Positions 44,971-53,544 of a DNA stretch of 64,000 nt are shown here, piece by piece. Source of the stretch: Methylovorus glucosotrophus. Its GTDB lineage: Bacteria > Pseudomonadota > Gammaproteobacteria > Burkholderiales > Methylophilaceae. Position numbers and translations under genes: made by a program. Below the pieces are notes generated by a model. That model saw nothing but the letters and a program-made list of their open reading frames with translations. It had not been told where the DNA came from and ran no database searches. Each line of letters starts with the position of its first letter. Position 1 is the first letter of the stretch. Where the stretch lies: NCBI RefSeq assembly GCF_009858335.1, contig NZ_VMSE01000002.1:248001-312000 (forward strand), written 5' to 3'.

Positions 44971-45255
44971 ACTATACGCGCCGAAACAAATGAAGGCGAT
45001 CTGAAGGAATGGCTCAATGAAAAGGGTATTTCTGCAGCCACTTTAGGCGACGCTGTCAAGGAAATTAGGCTTAAGAAGATCGCTGATGCCAATGCCACGG
45101 AGTCACTGCATCAGTTCTACATTTACAGGAATCGCACGCCGAACCTCGGGCATGGAGGTGCAACTCTCTGTTACGCTACAGAACATGAGGCGTTGCTAAG
45201 AAATAAAATGGTTGCATCATTCATTAACTACTCCCACCGGAAGAGGAACTCCTGA
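44971..45255 (+). pseudogene. Cassette 5: 3' fragment of a gene without start
   Basis: An open frame of 94 codons (NEGDLKEWLNEKGISAATLG ... IYRNRTPNLGHGG ... EALLRNKMVASFINYSHRK) ending in TGA at 45253-45255 and lacking any plausible start. The R-N ... G-H pattern in RNRTPNLGHGG recalls C-terminal HEPN-like or abortive-infection domains, but the match is weak. The 5' end was lost at the truncated attC 4. Confidence 0.55.
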
Positions 45256-45315
45256 TCTTAGGTTCGAAGCGAACTGCGCAAAAAGCTGAGCAAGCAGCTT
45301 AACTTCACGTTAGCA
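45256..45315 (+). repeat. attC site 5
   Basis: About 60 bp. Right end GTTAGCA (45309-45315) and an inner GCTTAACTTCAC segment; AAG-CTGC and GCAGCTT arms pair with a bulge. The left box is degenerate. Confidence 0.6.
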
Positions 45316-45330
45316 CTAAAGGGCACGGCT

Positions 45331-45813
45331 ATGATTTCATTGCTACAAATAGTTGCAAAACTGCCAATACCAACTGAGTTGCGTTTGTCTTGGCAAAGAA
45401 CATTGCTAGATAGAGCTTATGCAAAAGATATTTCGGCTGCAAGAAAACTTAAAGACAGAGACAAAGTTGAAAGCTTAGAGCATAACCATCGGTTTGAAGT
45501 TGACTTACACGATGAAGAGGAGGACGCCTATTTAACAAAAAAACTCCTCTCAAAAGCTCGTAAACTTCGTGTTCCCGTGCCTCACCGATTCAACGAAGAT
45601 AAAACCGAGTCTGAACATTGGTACGAAGGGCACTACACGGGGCGCTGGTATTTAACAACCCGTGGGTTTTCCGCGCTTAGAGAGGAAATTCGCCGTGAAG
45701 TGAAGGCACGCCATGAAAGTCGTTCACATTGGGTCGTTTGGCTCTCCGCTCTAACTGGTGTTATTGGTGCAGCTACTGGGCTTATTGCTTTGTTAGTTCA
45801 CAAGGCACCATGA
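45331..45813 (+). CDS. Cassette 6: tail-anchored protein, unknown
   Basis: A 160-residue protein. The N-terminal 130 residues are charged and helical (RKLKDRDKVESLEHNHRFEV ... HYTGRWYLTTRGFSALREEI); the last 30 form one transmembrane helix (WVVWLSALTGVIGAATGLIA). Suggests a cytosolic domain tethered to the inner membrane by its C-terminus. No family is recognised. Confidence 0.75.
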   Translation: MISLLQIVAKLPIPTELRLSWQRTLLDRAYAKDISAARKLKDRDKVESLEHNHRFEVDLHDEEEDAYLTKKLLSKARKLRVPVPHRFNEDKTESEHWYEGHYTGRWYLTTRGFSALREEIRREVKARHESRSHWVVWLSALTGVIGAATGLIALLVHKAP

Positions 45814-45820
45814 AATATAG

Positions 45821-45877
45821 GGCTAACCCATCATTCCAGCGGGGCGCTTAACGGCGCCCCTTAATTCAAAGTTAGAC
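45821..45877 (+). repeat. attC site 6
   Basis: 57 bp. Left box GGCTAAC, right box GTTAGAC (45871-45877). Shares the block ACGGCGCCCCTTAATTCAAA with attC 2, so the two belong to one subtype. Confidence 0.9.
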
Positions 45878-45885
45878 CTAACGTC

Positions 45886-46098
45886 ATGCGAACTGTAATT
45901 CGTACACAAGATTGGTTTCTCACTGACCCAAGGACGCGCAAATGGATCACTCAATGTGTGGTCTGTCAGCAGCACGGCAGAAAGGCCGATGCTCCAACAA
46001 ATATTCCGAAAGTTAATTTTGAGGAAATGTTTCCTGTACAGGAACTCAATGAACTTGGTCTTTGTGAAACGTGCGCTCAACATGCTGGCAAAGTCTAA
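45886..46098 (+). CDS. Cassette 7: small zinc-ribbon-like protein, unknown
   Basis: A 70-residue protein with two C-x2-C pairs, CVVC (24-27) and CETC (60-63), suggesting a zinc ribbon. The stop TAA lies within the left box of attC 7. Confidence 0.7.
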   Translation: MRTVIRTQDWFLTDPRTRKWITQCVVCQQHGRKADAPTNIPKVNFEEMFPVQELNELGLCETCAQHAGKV

Positions 46099-46125
46099 CT
46101 CTTCGCTCTTAGTCCTGCGTTAGCT
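46093..46125 (+). repeat. attC site 7, short
   Basis: Left box GTCTAAC (46093-46099) and right end GTTAGCT (46119-46125) are only 33 bp apart, lacking most of the central arms. Last site before lgt. Confidence 0.5.
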
Positions 46126-46151
46126 CTCTTTACGACAGAGTCACAAATGTT

Positions 46152-46934
46152 CTAGGCGCGCGGCTTCCGGCACAGGTAAAACATCACCAGCCCGGCAATC
46201 ACCATGGGCGCGCTCAGCCATTGGCCCATGCTCAACCCCATCGATAACAGACCCAGGTAGCTATCCGGTTCGCGGGTGTATTCCGCCAGAAAGCGGAAGC
46301 TGCCGTAGCCAATCAGAAACAGGGCCGACACAGTGCCGCGTGGTCGTGGTTTGCTCGAGTAGATCCATAAAATCACGAACAGCACGACACCTTCCAGCGC
46401 AAACTCATAGAGCTGCGAGGGGTGGCGTACCACTTGATCGACCTTGGGGAAGATCATGCCCCAGGGCATGTCGGTGGCCCGGCCCCATAGCTCGCCGTTG
46501 ATGAAATTGCCCATGCGCCCGGCGCCCAGGCCTATCGGTACCAGCGGTGCTACAAAGTCCATGATCTCCAGCCAGCGCTTGCCGGTTTTGCGGGCAAACA
46601 GCGCCATGGCCGCCAGTACGCCGAGAAACCCGCCGTGGAATGACATGCCGCCTTGCCACAGGTAAAGGATTTCATGCGGATGCTGGCTGAAGTAAGTGGG
46701 CTGGTAAAACATCACATAACCAAGTCGCCCGCCGATGATGACGCCCAGCGCTCCGTAAAACAGAATGTCATCGACATCGCTGACCTTCCAGCCAGAGTCG
46801 GGGTTGCGGCGTATGCGCCACTTGCCCAGCCACAGCAGGCTCAAAAAGCCCAGCAGGTACATGAGGCCATACCAATGGATGCCGAAGCTGCCGATATGAA
46901 TGGCGATGGGGTCGAATTCTGGATGTATAAGCAT
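46152..46934 (-). CDS. lgt: Prolipoprotein diacylglyceryl transferase
   Basis: A 260-residue inner-membrane enzyme transferring diacylglycerol from phosphatidylglycerol to the lipobox cysteine. [20 protein letters not shown] is the family start; the upstream extension begins with TTG and lacks a ribosome-binding site, so was dropped. Other signatures: [36 protein letters not shown]. The 3' end borders the attC array, and a second diverged 3' end lies at the array's other side. Confidence 0.95.
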   Translation of the reverse strand: MLIHPEFDPIAIHIGSFGIHWYGLMYLLGFLSLLWLGKWRIRRNPDSGWKVSDVDDILFYGALGVIIGGRLGYVMFYQPTYFSQHPHEILYLWQGGMSFHGGFLGVLAAMALFARKTGKRWLEIMDFVAPLVPIGLGAGRMGNFINGELWGRATDMPWGMIFPKVDQVVRHPSQLYEFALEGVVLFVILWIYSSKPRPRGTVSALFLIGYGSFRFLAEYTREPDSYLGLLSMGLSMGQWLSAPMVIAGLVMFYLCRKPRA

Positions 46935-47072
46935 GGTGGAAGCAGGCCTGCCCAAGTCGGCTAGCCCTTGGTTCTGTTGGTATTCATGATGTGCTATGGT
47001 AACCGAAAATAATGACAATCAGGATCGCGCAAGCAAATTGCCGATGTGCGATACCGGTTTTGGGAGGGTTAC

Positions 47073-49559
47073 ATGCAACACTCAGGGATGGAAACGTCCA
47101 TGCAGAATCCGGGGGAGATCCCAGCTCAGCCCATTACCCTGGAAATGCTCTGCCGCTTTGCGGTAGCCATGTTTCAGCACACTAATGAAAAAATTGCCCT
47201 TTATAACCTGAAGGCCGAGACGCGTTATATCAACCCCGCGCTCAAGGCGATATTGCCCGATCACTTGGGCGGAACCGCCGATGTGGTGCTGCATCCTTTT
47301 TTCTGGAATTACCGCGAGACGCTGGAAGAGGTGATCCGAACAGGCCGACCGGGTGGCTGCGTGGCGCATTTCACCGTGGGTAGCCAGGAAATATTTGATC
47401 TCATCAGCTTCAGTCCATTGTCAGATGAACATGGCCAGATGATCGGTGTGCTGGCGATTGGCCGCCAGACCGACCAGCGCGATGCCGCGGAGACGCTCGA
47501 GATCCGCCGTCGCGAACAATATCAGCGTGCCGTGCTGAATACCTTTCCTTTCATGGTGTGGCTGAAAGACAAACAAAGCCGCTTTCTGGCCACCAACAAG
47601 ACGTTTGCTGAAGTCCTGCAAATTGCGCATGACGAAGACATGCGTGGCAAGACGGATTTTGACTATTTCCCCCACGCCATGGCGGAGGGTTATGTGGCGG
47701 ATGATCAAGAAGTGCTGGCTTCCGGCGCAGCCAAGATGCTGGTGGAGCCCATCATGAATCCAGACGGCGAGCTGCATTGGGCGGAAACCTACAAATCGCC
47801 GGTGGTAATTGATGGACAGGTCATCGGGACGGTGGGCTTTGCGCGGGACATCACAGCAGAGCGCCGGCTGGAAGCAGAAATCGCCCGCCGTGAGAATGAA
47901 TATTCCATGCTGGTGCAAAATCTGCCGCTGACGGTGGTGCGCTATGACCGCGAGTGCCGCCGTGTGTTTGTGAACTCGTATTGCGCCATGCGCGAAAGCC
48001 TGCAGCAGCGTATCAGTGAGGTGATAGGCAAGACGCCGGCTGAGTATTGGAGCGGCAATATCATCAATATCACGGCCGAGGAGTACCAGAAACGTATTCT
48101 CGATGTGATGGCGACGGGCGAGTCCGATACGCTGGAGCTGATAACGCAGTATGGCGAGGAGCAACTGGTGCATCTGGTTCGAATCGTGCCGGAGCGCGCG
48201 TCCTCCGGAGAGGTGATCGGCGCCATGACGGTGGCGAGTGATGTCACGGAAAACAGCCGCTACCGCAAGCGGATCGAGCAGCTGGCTTACCACGATATCC
48301 TGACCGAGTTGCCTAATCGCTTGCTGTTCAATCAGCAACTGCAAATGCTGATTGAACAGACGCAAACCAACAAGCATGGCTTCTGCCTGCTGTTTATTGA
48401 TCTGGATAACTTCAAGACCATCAACGACACCCTGGGCCATTCGGTCGGCGACAAGTTGCTGATCGAGGTATCGCGCCGGATCCGCCAGTTGCTGGGCAAG
48501 GACGACATGCTGGCGCGCATGGGCGGCGACGAATTTGCCATTTCCCTGCCGCATTGCCTGTCGCGTCTGGACGCCGCCTTGCTGGCAGCCCGCATTATTG
48601 ATGCGCTGAATGTGCCGTTTGAAGTGTCCAGCATCAAGTTTTTTGTGTCAGCCAGCATGGGCATTGCCTTTTACCCTGAGGACAGCAGCCATCTGGATGA
48701 TTTGCTCAAGCACGCCGATCTGGCCATGTACCACGCCAAACGGCAGGGGCGTAACAATTTCCAGTTTTACAACCAGGAGCTGACCGTCAATGCGGCCGAG
48801 CGTTTGCTCATGGAAAATCTGCTGCGGCAGGCGCTGGCAAAAGGTGAGCTGCAGCTGTATTACCAGCCCATCATTGAGCTGGCGACAGGCGAGATGTATG
48901 GCGCCGAAGCCCTGCTGCGCTGGAACAGTTTTGACCTCGGCATGGTGGGGCCGGACAAATTCATTCCCATTGCCGAGGAGCGGGGCATGATCGTCGAGAT
49001 CGGCGGCTGGGTGCTGCGCGAGGGCTGCCGTACCGCCGTCGCGTGGAATGCGCTGCGCAGCCAGCCCTATGTGCTGGCCATCAATCTGTCTTCGCGGCAA
49101 TTCATGCAGCAGGATTTCCTGACCACGATTACCGACTGCCTGCAGGAAACCGGATGTCATCCGCAATGGCTCAAGTTTGAAATTACCGAAAGCCTGCTGC
49201 TGCATGATAGCGACCATATACGCCAGACGCTGGAAGCGCTGCATTCCATCGGCATTGCCATTGCGATTGATGATTTTGGTACCGGGTATTCGGCGCTGGG
49301 CTATCTGAATAAATTTCCGGTGAGTCAGGTAAAGATTGACCGCTCGTTTGTCAGCGATATTGCTACCAATACCGAATCGGCGCTGCTGGTCAAAGCCATC
49401 ATTGCCATGGCCGATAGCCTGGGCAAGGATTTGGTGGCCGAAGGCGTGGAAACGGCCGAGCAGGCCGAACTACTCAGCCAGCTTGGCTGCCAGTATGTGC
49501 AAGGCTATTACTACGGCCGTCCGGTGCCGCTGGAGACCTTCAACCAGTCGTTGCGTTGA
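47073..49559 (+). CDS. PAS-GGDEF-EAL signalling protein
   Basis: An 828-residue cytosolic protein with two or three PAS domains (about 20-390), a GGDEF domain with intact GGDEF (484-488) and an EAL domain with intact EAL (612-614). Both catalytic motifs are conserved, so it may make and/or break cyclic di-GMP. No transmembrane segment is seen. Start 47073 has GGAGGG upstream, which decides it over the GTG nine codons before. Confidence 0.93.
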   Translation: MQHSGMETSMQNPGEIPAQPITLEMLCRFAVAMFQHTNEKIALYNLKAETRYINPALKAILPDHLGGTADVVLHPFFWNYRETLEEVIRTGRPGGCVAHFTVGSQEIFDLISFSPLSDEHGQMIGVLAIGRQTDQRDAAETLEIRRREQYQRAVLNTFPFMVWLKDKQSRFLATNKTFAEVLQIAHDEDMRGKTDFDYFPHAMAEGYVADDQEVLASGAAKMLVEPIMNPDGELHWAETYKSPVVIDGQVIGTVGFARDITAERRLEAEIARRENEYSMLVQNLPLTVVRYDRECRRVFVNSYCAMRESLQQRISEVIGKTPAEYWSGNIINITAEEYQKRILDVMATGESDTLELITQYGEEQLVHLVRIVPERASSGEVIGAMTVASDVTENSRYRKRIEQLAYHDILTELPNRLLFNQQLQMLIEQTQTNKHGFCLLFIDLDNFKTINDTLGHSVGDKLLIEVSRRIRQLLGKDDMLARMGGDEFAISLPHCLSRLDAALLAARIIDALNVPFEVSSIKFFVSASMGIAFYPEDSSHLDDLLKHADLAMYHAKRQGRNNFQFYNQELTVNAAERLLMENLLRQALAKGELQLYYQPIIELATGEMYGAEALLRWNSFDLGMVGPDKFIPIAEERGMIVEIGGWVLREGCRTAVAWNALRSQPYVLAINLSSRQFMQQDFLTTITDCLQETGCHPQWLKFEITESLLLHDSDHIRQTLEALHSIGIAIAIDDFGTGYSALGYLNKFPVSQVKIDRSFVSDIATNTESALLVKAIIAMADSLGKDLVAEGVETAEQAELLSQLGCQYVQGYYYGRPVPLETFNQSLR

Positions 49560-49673
49560 TGCAACGTCGTGGTCCGCTTGGACCGCTCAAATGATGCAAG
49601 ATAGAGACATCTCACGTCCTCGGCGTTGATCTGGGTTAAAATTTACTTTTTTGATTCCACTCGGATTAACGCC

Positions 49674-51524
49674 ATGCCTGAATACCGTTCCCGTACTACC
49701 ACCCATGGCCGCAATATGGCGGGTGCCCGTGCCTTGTGGCGGGCTACCGGCATGAAGGAAGAAGACTTCACCAAGCCAATTATTGCGATTGCCAATTCCT
49801 TTACCCAGTTTGTGCCTGGCCATGTCCACCTCAAGGACCTGGGCCAGATGGTCGCCCGTGAAATTGAGCGTGCTGGCGGCGTTGCCAAGGAGTTCAACAC
49901 CATTGCCGTGGATGACGGCATTGCCATGGGCCACGGTGGCATGCTGTACAGCCTGCCCAGCCGCGACCTCATCGCCGATAGCGTTGAGTACATGGTCAAC
50001 GCCCACTGTGCCGATGCGCTGGTGTGCATCTCCAACTGCGACAAGATCACTCCCGGCATGCTGATGGCAGCACTGCGTCTGAATATCCCGGTGGTATTCG
50101 TGTCCGGCGGCCCGATGGAAGCGGGCAAGGTCAACTGGCAAGGTACGTTCCACAAGCTGGATCTGGTGGATGCCATGGTGGCCGGCGCTGACAGCAAGGT
50201 GAGCGATGCAGAGTCCGAGGCGATTGAGCGTTCGGCATGCCCGACCTGCGGTTCCTGCTCCGGCATGTTTACCGCCAACTCGATGAACTGCCTGACCGAG
50301 GCGCTGGGCCTGTCGTTGCCCGGCAATGGCTCCACACTCGCCACGCACGCTGCCCGCAAGGAGCTGTTCCTGAAGGCGGGTCGCCTGATTGTGGAGATCA
50401 CCAAGCGCTACTACGAGCAGGACGACGAAAGTGTATTGCCGCGCAACATTGCCAATTTCAAGGCCTTTGAGAATGCCATGAGCCTGGATGTGGCCATGGG
50501 CGGCTCCACCAACACCGTGCTGCATTTGCTGGCCGCTGCGCATGAAGCGGGCGTGGATTTCACCATGGCCGATATTGACCGCATTTCGCGCAATGTGCCT
50601 TGCGTCTGCAAGGTAGCGCCTGCCACTGCCAAGTACCACATGGAAGACGTGCACCGCGCTGGTGGTGTGATGGGTATTTTGAGCGAGCTGAACCGCGCCG
50701 GAAATATCCACGCGGATACGCCTACCGTGCACAGCCCAACCCTGGGTGATGCACTGGCGAAGTGGGATATCACCACTACTACCGACGAAGACGTGAAGAA
50801 ATTCTACCGTGCTGCGCCTGGCGGCATCTCCACCACCATTGCTTTCAGCCAGTCCATGCTGTGGCCTGAGCTGGATACGGACCGTGAGGAAGGCTGCATC
50901 CGCAACAAGGAGCATGCTTACTCGCAGGATGGCGGCCTTGCCGTGCTCTACGGCAACATTGCGCTGGATGGTTGTATCGTCAAAACTGCTGGCGTGGATG
51001 ACAGTATCCTCAAGTTCACCGGCCGTGCCCGCATTTTTGAATCGCAGGATGCCGCCGTTGAAGGCATTCTCGGTGACAAGATCGTGGCGGGCGATGTCGT
51101 GGTCATTCGTTACGAAGGTCCGCGTGGTGGCCCTGGCATGCAGGAAATGCTGTATCCGACCTCCTATCTCAAGTCCAAAGGTCTTGGCAAGGAATGTGCT
51201 TTACTTACGGACGGACGTTTTTCTGGCGGTACCTCGGGTCTCAGTATCGGCCATGCATCGCCGGAAGCGGCTGAAGGCGGCGCCATTGGTCTGGTGGAAG
51301 AGGGCGATACTATCGAAATCGATATCCCCAACCGTACCATCCATCTGGCTGTGAGCGATGAAATCCTGGCGCACCGTCGTGCCGCCATGGAAGCGCGCGG
51401 CAAGGATGCCTGGAAACCACAGGCGCGTGAGCGTCATGTGTCACCAGCCCTGCGTGCCTATGCTGCCATGAGTACCTCGGCGGCCCGCGGCGCAGTGCGG
51501 GATGTCAGCCAGATCGAAAAATAA
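49674..51524 (+). CDS. ilvD: Dihydroxy-acid dehydratase
   Basis: A 616-residue iron-sulfur enzyme of valine/isoleucine synthesis, converting dihydroxy acids to 2-keto acids. [20 protein letters not shown] is the family start, so the 16-codon upstream extension was rejected. Cluster cysteines lie in [11 protein letters not shown] and [11 protein letters not shown]. Confidence 0.96.
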   Translation: MPEYRSRTTTHGRNMAGARALWRATGMKEEDFTKPIIAIANSFTQFVPGHVHLKDLGQMVAREIERAGGVAKEFNTIAVDDGIAMGHGGMLYSLPSRDLIADSVEYMVNAHCADALVCISNCDKITPGMLMAALRLNIPVVFVSGGPMEAGKVNWQGTFHKLDLVDAMVAGADSKVSDAESEAIERSACPTCGSCSGMFTANSMNCLTEALGLSLPGNGSTLATHAARKELFLKAGRLIVEITKRYYEQDDESVLPRNIANFKAFENAMSLDVAMGGSTNTVLHLLAAAHEAGVDFTMADIDRISRNVPCVCKVAPATAKYHMEDVHRAGGVMGILSELNRAGNIHADTPTVHSPTLGDALAKWDITTTTDEDVKKFYRAAPGGISTTIAFSQSMLWPELDTDREEGCIRNKEHAYSQDGGLAVLYGNIALDGCIVKTAGVDDSILKFTGRARIFESQDAAVEGILGDKIVAGDVVVIRYEGPRGGPGMQEMLYPTSYLKSKGLGKECALLTDGRFSGGTSGLSIGHASPEAAEGGAIGLVEEGDTIEIDIPNRTIHLAVSDEILAHRRAAMEARGKDAWKPQARERHVSPALRAYAAMSTSAARGAVRDVSQIEK

Positions 51525-51546
51525 TATTGTAAGGATCAAGAGTCGG

Positions 51547-52461
51547 ATGCAATCCATACAGCAGTTGAATGCGCGTTACGGCGTTGGCCAGAAAATCCAT
51601 TTCTATTCCGATCAGAATGGTCTGGTAACGGTTCATATTGAAAACCCCCATGCCTCGGCCAAGATTGCCCTGCAAGGCGCGCATGTCATGGAGTGGCAAC
51701 CCCATCACTCGGAAGAGCCGGTATTGTGGCTGTCGGATCAGGCGCGTTTTGTTCGTGGCCGTTCGATTCGCGGTGGGGTGCCGGTCTGCTGGCCCTGGTT
51801 TGGTGCACATGCCACTGATGAATCCCTCTGTCCGCACGGTTTTGCCCGCGTGGCCCAGTGGAAAATCGTGGATACCGTCATTGATCCGGATGGCGCCACG
51901 CGCATCATCATGCAGCTCATTGAAACCCAGCAGCTCGGCAAGCAATGGCCGCATCACTGTGAAGTCACCCTCACGGTGATTGTCGGCTCTGCCCTGCGCA
52001 TGCAGCTCACCACCACCAATACCGGTACCGCACCGTTTGTGCTGGGTGAGGCTTTGCATACCTATTTTCATGTCAGCGATATTGAAGTCATCAAGATCAG
52101 CGGGCTGGATAACACCCAGTATCAGGACAAGGTGGAAGGCTATGCCGTCAAGCAGCAGCAGGGCGACATCCGCTTTACGGAAGAAACCGATCGGGTCTAT
52201 ATCAATAGCGAGAACACCTGTGTGATTGAAGATCCGGGCCTGCGCCGTCGTATCACCGTGCAGAAATCCGGCAGCAAATCGACGGTGGTATGGAACCCCT
52301 GGGGACAGAAAGCCGCCGAGATCGGCGATCTGGGCAGTCATTCGGGCTGGCGCCACATGGTGTGTGTGGAGTCTGCCAATGCGACTGACAATGTCGTCAC
52401 CGTCGCACCGGGCGAAGTCCATACGCTGGAGGTGGAATACAGCACCGAGTATTACCTCTAG
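51547..52461 (+). CDS. D-hexose-6-phosphate mutarotase
   Basis: A 304-residue aldose-1-epimerase-like protein (YeaD type). RFVRGRSIRGGVPVCWPWFG, HGFARVAQW and ALHTYFHVSD carry the family His and Glu residues. Interconverts alpha and beta anomers of glucose-6-phosphate-like sugars. It starts 23 bases after ilvD. Confidence 0.88.
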   Translation: MQSIQQLNARYGVGQKIHFYSDQNGLVTVHIENPHASAKIALQGAHVMEWQPHHSEEPVLWLSDQARFVRGRSIRGGVPVCWPWFGAHATDESLCPHGFARVAQWKIVDTVIDPDGATRIIMQLIETQQLGKQWPHHCEVTLTVIVGSALRMQLTTTNTGTAPFVLGEALHTYFHVSDIEVIKISGLDNTQYQDKVEGYAVKQQQGDIRFTEETDRVYINSENTCVIEDPGLRRRITVQKSGSKSTVVWNPWGQKAAEIGDLGSHSGWRHMVCVESANATDNVVTVAPGEVHTLEVEYSTEYYL

Positions 52462-52718
52462 CCTGCATGGCGAAGGGGTCGCCTGGCAGCTGGATTGAAC
52501 GGCTGGCGGTCAGGCAAGTCAGAATGATGCATGTGCAAGTGATGCATGACAGGACACGGTCAACGTTCAGGCTTTATTGACGTTGATAAGGTGTAGGTGA
52601 TGCACGAGATTGACAGGGTTAATAAAACGCTTAAGCACTTTCCAAGGCGAGGCAATCCTAGGTATCATTACAAGTTGTATTAACGTAGTTTTTACAAGAC
52701 CGAGATGAAGGAGAAAGC

Positions 52719-53045
52719 ATGAAAGGTTTATTAATGACGGTTGCAGCCGCCGGCACTTTGATGCTGGCTGGACAAGCAAGCGCAGCAGATGCTAAGGCCG
52801 CTGAAGCCCTGGCGCAAAAGAATGGCTGTCTGGCATGTCACAGTGTTGCCAACAAGGTAGTGGGTCCTGCTTACAAGGATGTTGCTGCCAAGTACAAGGG
52901 CGACAAGACAGCAGAAGCCAAGCTGATCGCCAAGGTCAAGGCTGGTGGTAGTGGTGTTTGGGGTCCTATCCCAATGCCGCCTAACAGCCCACACGTAAAA
53001 GACGAAGACATCAAGACTATCGTTGAATGGATTCTGACTCTGTAA
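52719..53045 (+). CDS. Small periplasmic class I cytochrome c (c551/c552-like)
   Basis: A 108-residue protein with signal peptide (ASAAD cleavage) and a single haem site GCLACHS; the sixth ligand Met is in IPMPPN. It carries electrons in the periplasm. Strong AAGGAG before ATG; terminator at 53068-53098. Confidence 0.92.
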   Translation: MKGLLMTVAAAGTLMLAGQASAADAKAAEALAQKNGCLACHSVANKVVGPAYKDVAAKYKGDKTAEAKLIAKVKAGGSGVWGPIPMPPNSPHVKDEDIKTIVEWILTL

Positions 53046-53067
53046 TTACGGATTACAGTTTTCAAAC

Positions 53068-53098
53068 AAAAAAGCCGGTTCAAAAGACCGGCTTTTTT
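53068..53098 (+). terminator. Intrinsic terminator after the cytochrome gene
   Basis: AAAGCCGGT, loop TCAAAAG, ACCGGCTTT, with A- and T-runs on the two sides. Confidence 0.9.
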
Positions 53099-53156
53099 GT
53101 TGCCCGCAGTTCTCAATGCATGACGTTGAAATCGCGGTCGCAGGTGATGTTTCTGC

Positions 53157-53510
53157 CTATAGCTGGGCGGCTGTTATGACGATTTCAATCCGCCACTCTG
53201 GTCGGGCCAGTGCTGCCTTTACCGTCGCACGTGGGGGAGCCGCTCCGGCTGGCACCCAGGCATCCCACACTTTGTTCATGCTGTCGTAATCGGCCAGGTC
53301 TGCGAGAAAAATCTGCGCCATCAGGATGCGCGATTTATCGCTGCCAGCTTCTGCCAGCAAGTTATCGATCATGGTCAGCACTTCGGCAGTTTGGTCCTGG
53401 ATATCCAGACTGCCATCGTTGGGGACCTGGCCAGCCAGGTAAATTGTGCCGTTAAAAATGGTGGCCTCGCTGTAGCGGGCACCGGGATATAAACGTTGAA
53501 GGTCGGACAT
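53157..53510 (-). CDS. RidA family protein
   Basis: A 117-residue RidA/YjgF/UK114-type protein, with the AxPPRATVKAAL arginine of the imine deaminase site. Family members hydrolyse reactive enamine/imine intermediates. Follows the two amino-acid transporters on the minus strand. Confidence 0.88.
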   Translation of the reverse strand: MSDLQRLYPGARYSEATIFNGTIYLAGQVPNDGSLDIQDQTAEVLTMIDNLLAEAGSDKSRILMAQIFLADLADYDSMNKVWDAWVPAGAAPPRATVKAALARPEWRIEIVITAAQL

Positions 53511-53544
53511 GGTTTGCCTGTGAAAAGTGAGATCAAGCGCCGTG

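Larger units (their letters stand above)
42753..46125 (+). mobile_element. Cluster of integron attC sites lacking an integrase (CALIN)
   Basis: Six small plus-strand genes plus one gene fragment are each followed by an imperfect palindrome. Four of these are 57-61 bp with RYYYAAC-like left and GTTRRRY-like right boxes, and three are degenerate or truncated. Genes are co-oriented, have short spacers, differ in composition from the flanks and have no recognised function, as in cassette arrays. No integrase gene is in the window. The array lies between a lgt 3' remnant and lgt. Confidence 0.85.

Noticed and set aside
44472..44993. 173-codon frame overlapping cassette 4
   Set aside because: It is the +1 shadow of the 144-residue cassette gene, which starts right after attC 3 and stops at the attC 4 left box; the shadow runs through the truncated attC.
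43596..45877. Palindromes after the island genes read as ordinary transcription terminators
   Set aside because: They lack T-runs, have conserved end boxes GCCTAAC and GTTAGGC with fixed length of 57-61 bp and overlap stop codons, which fits attC sites better.
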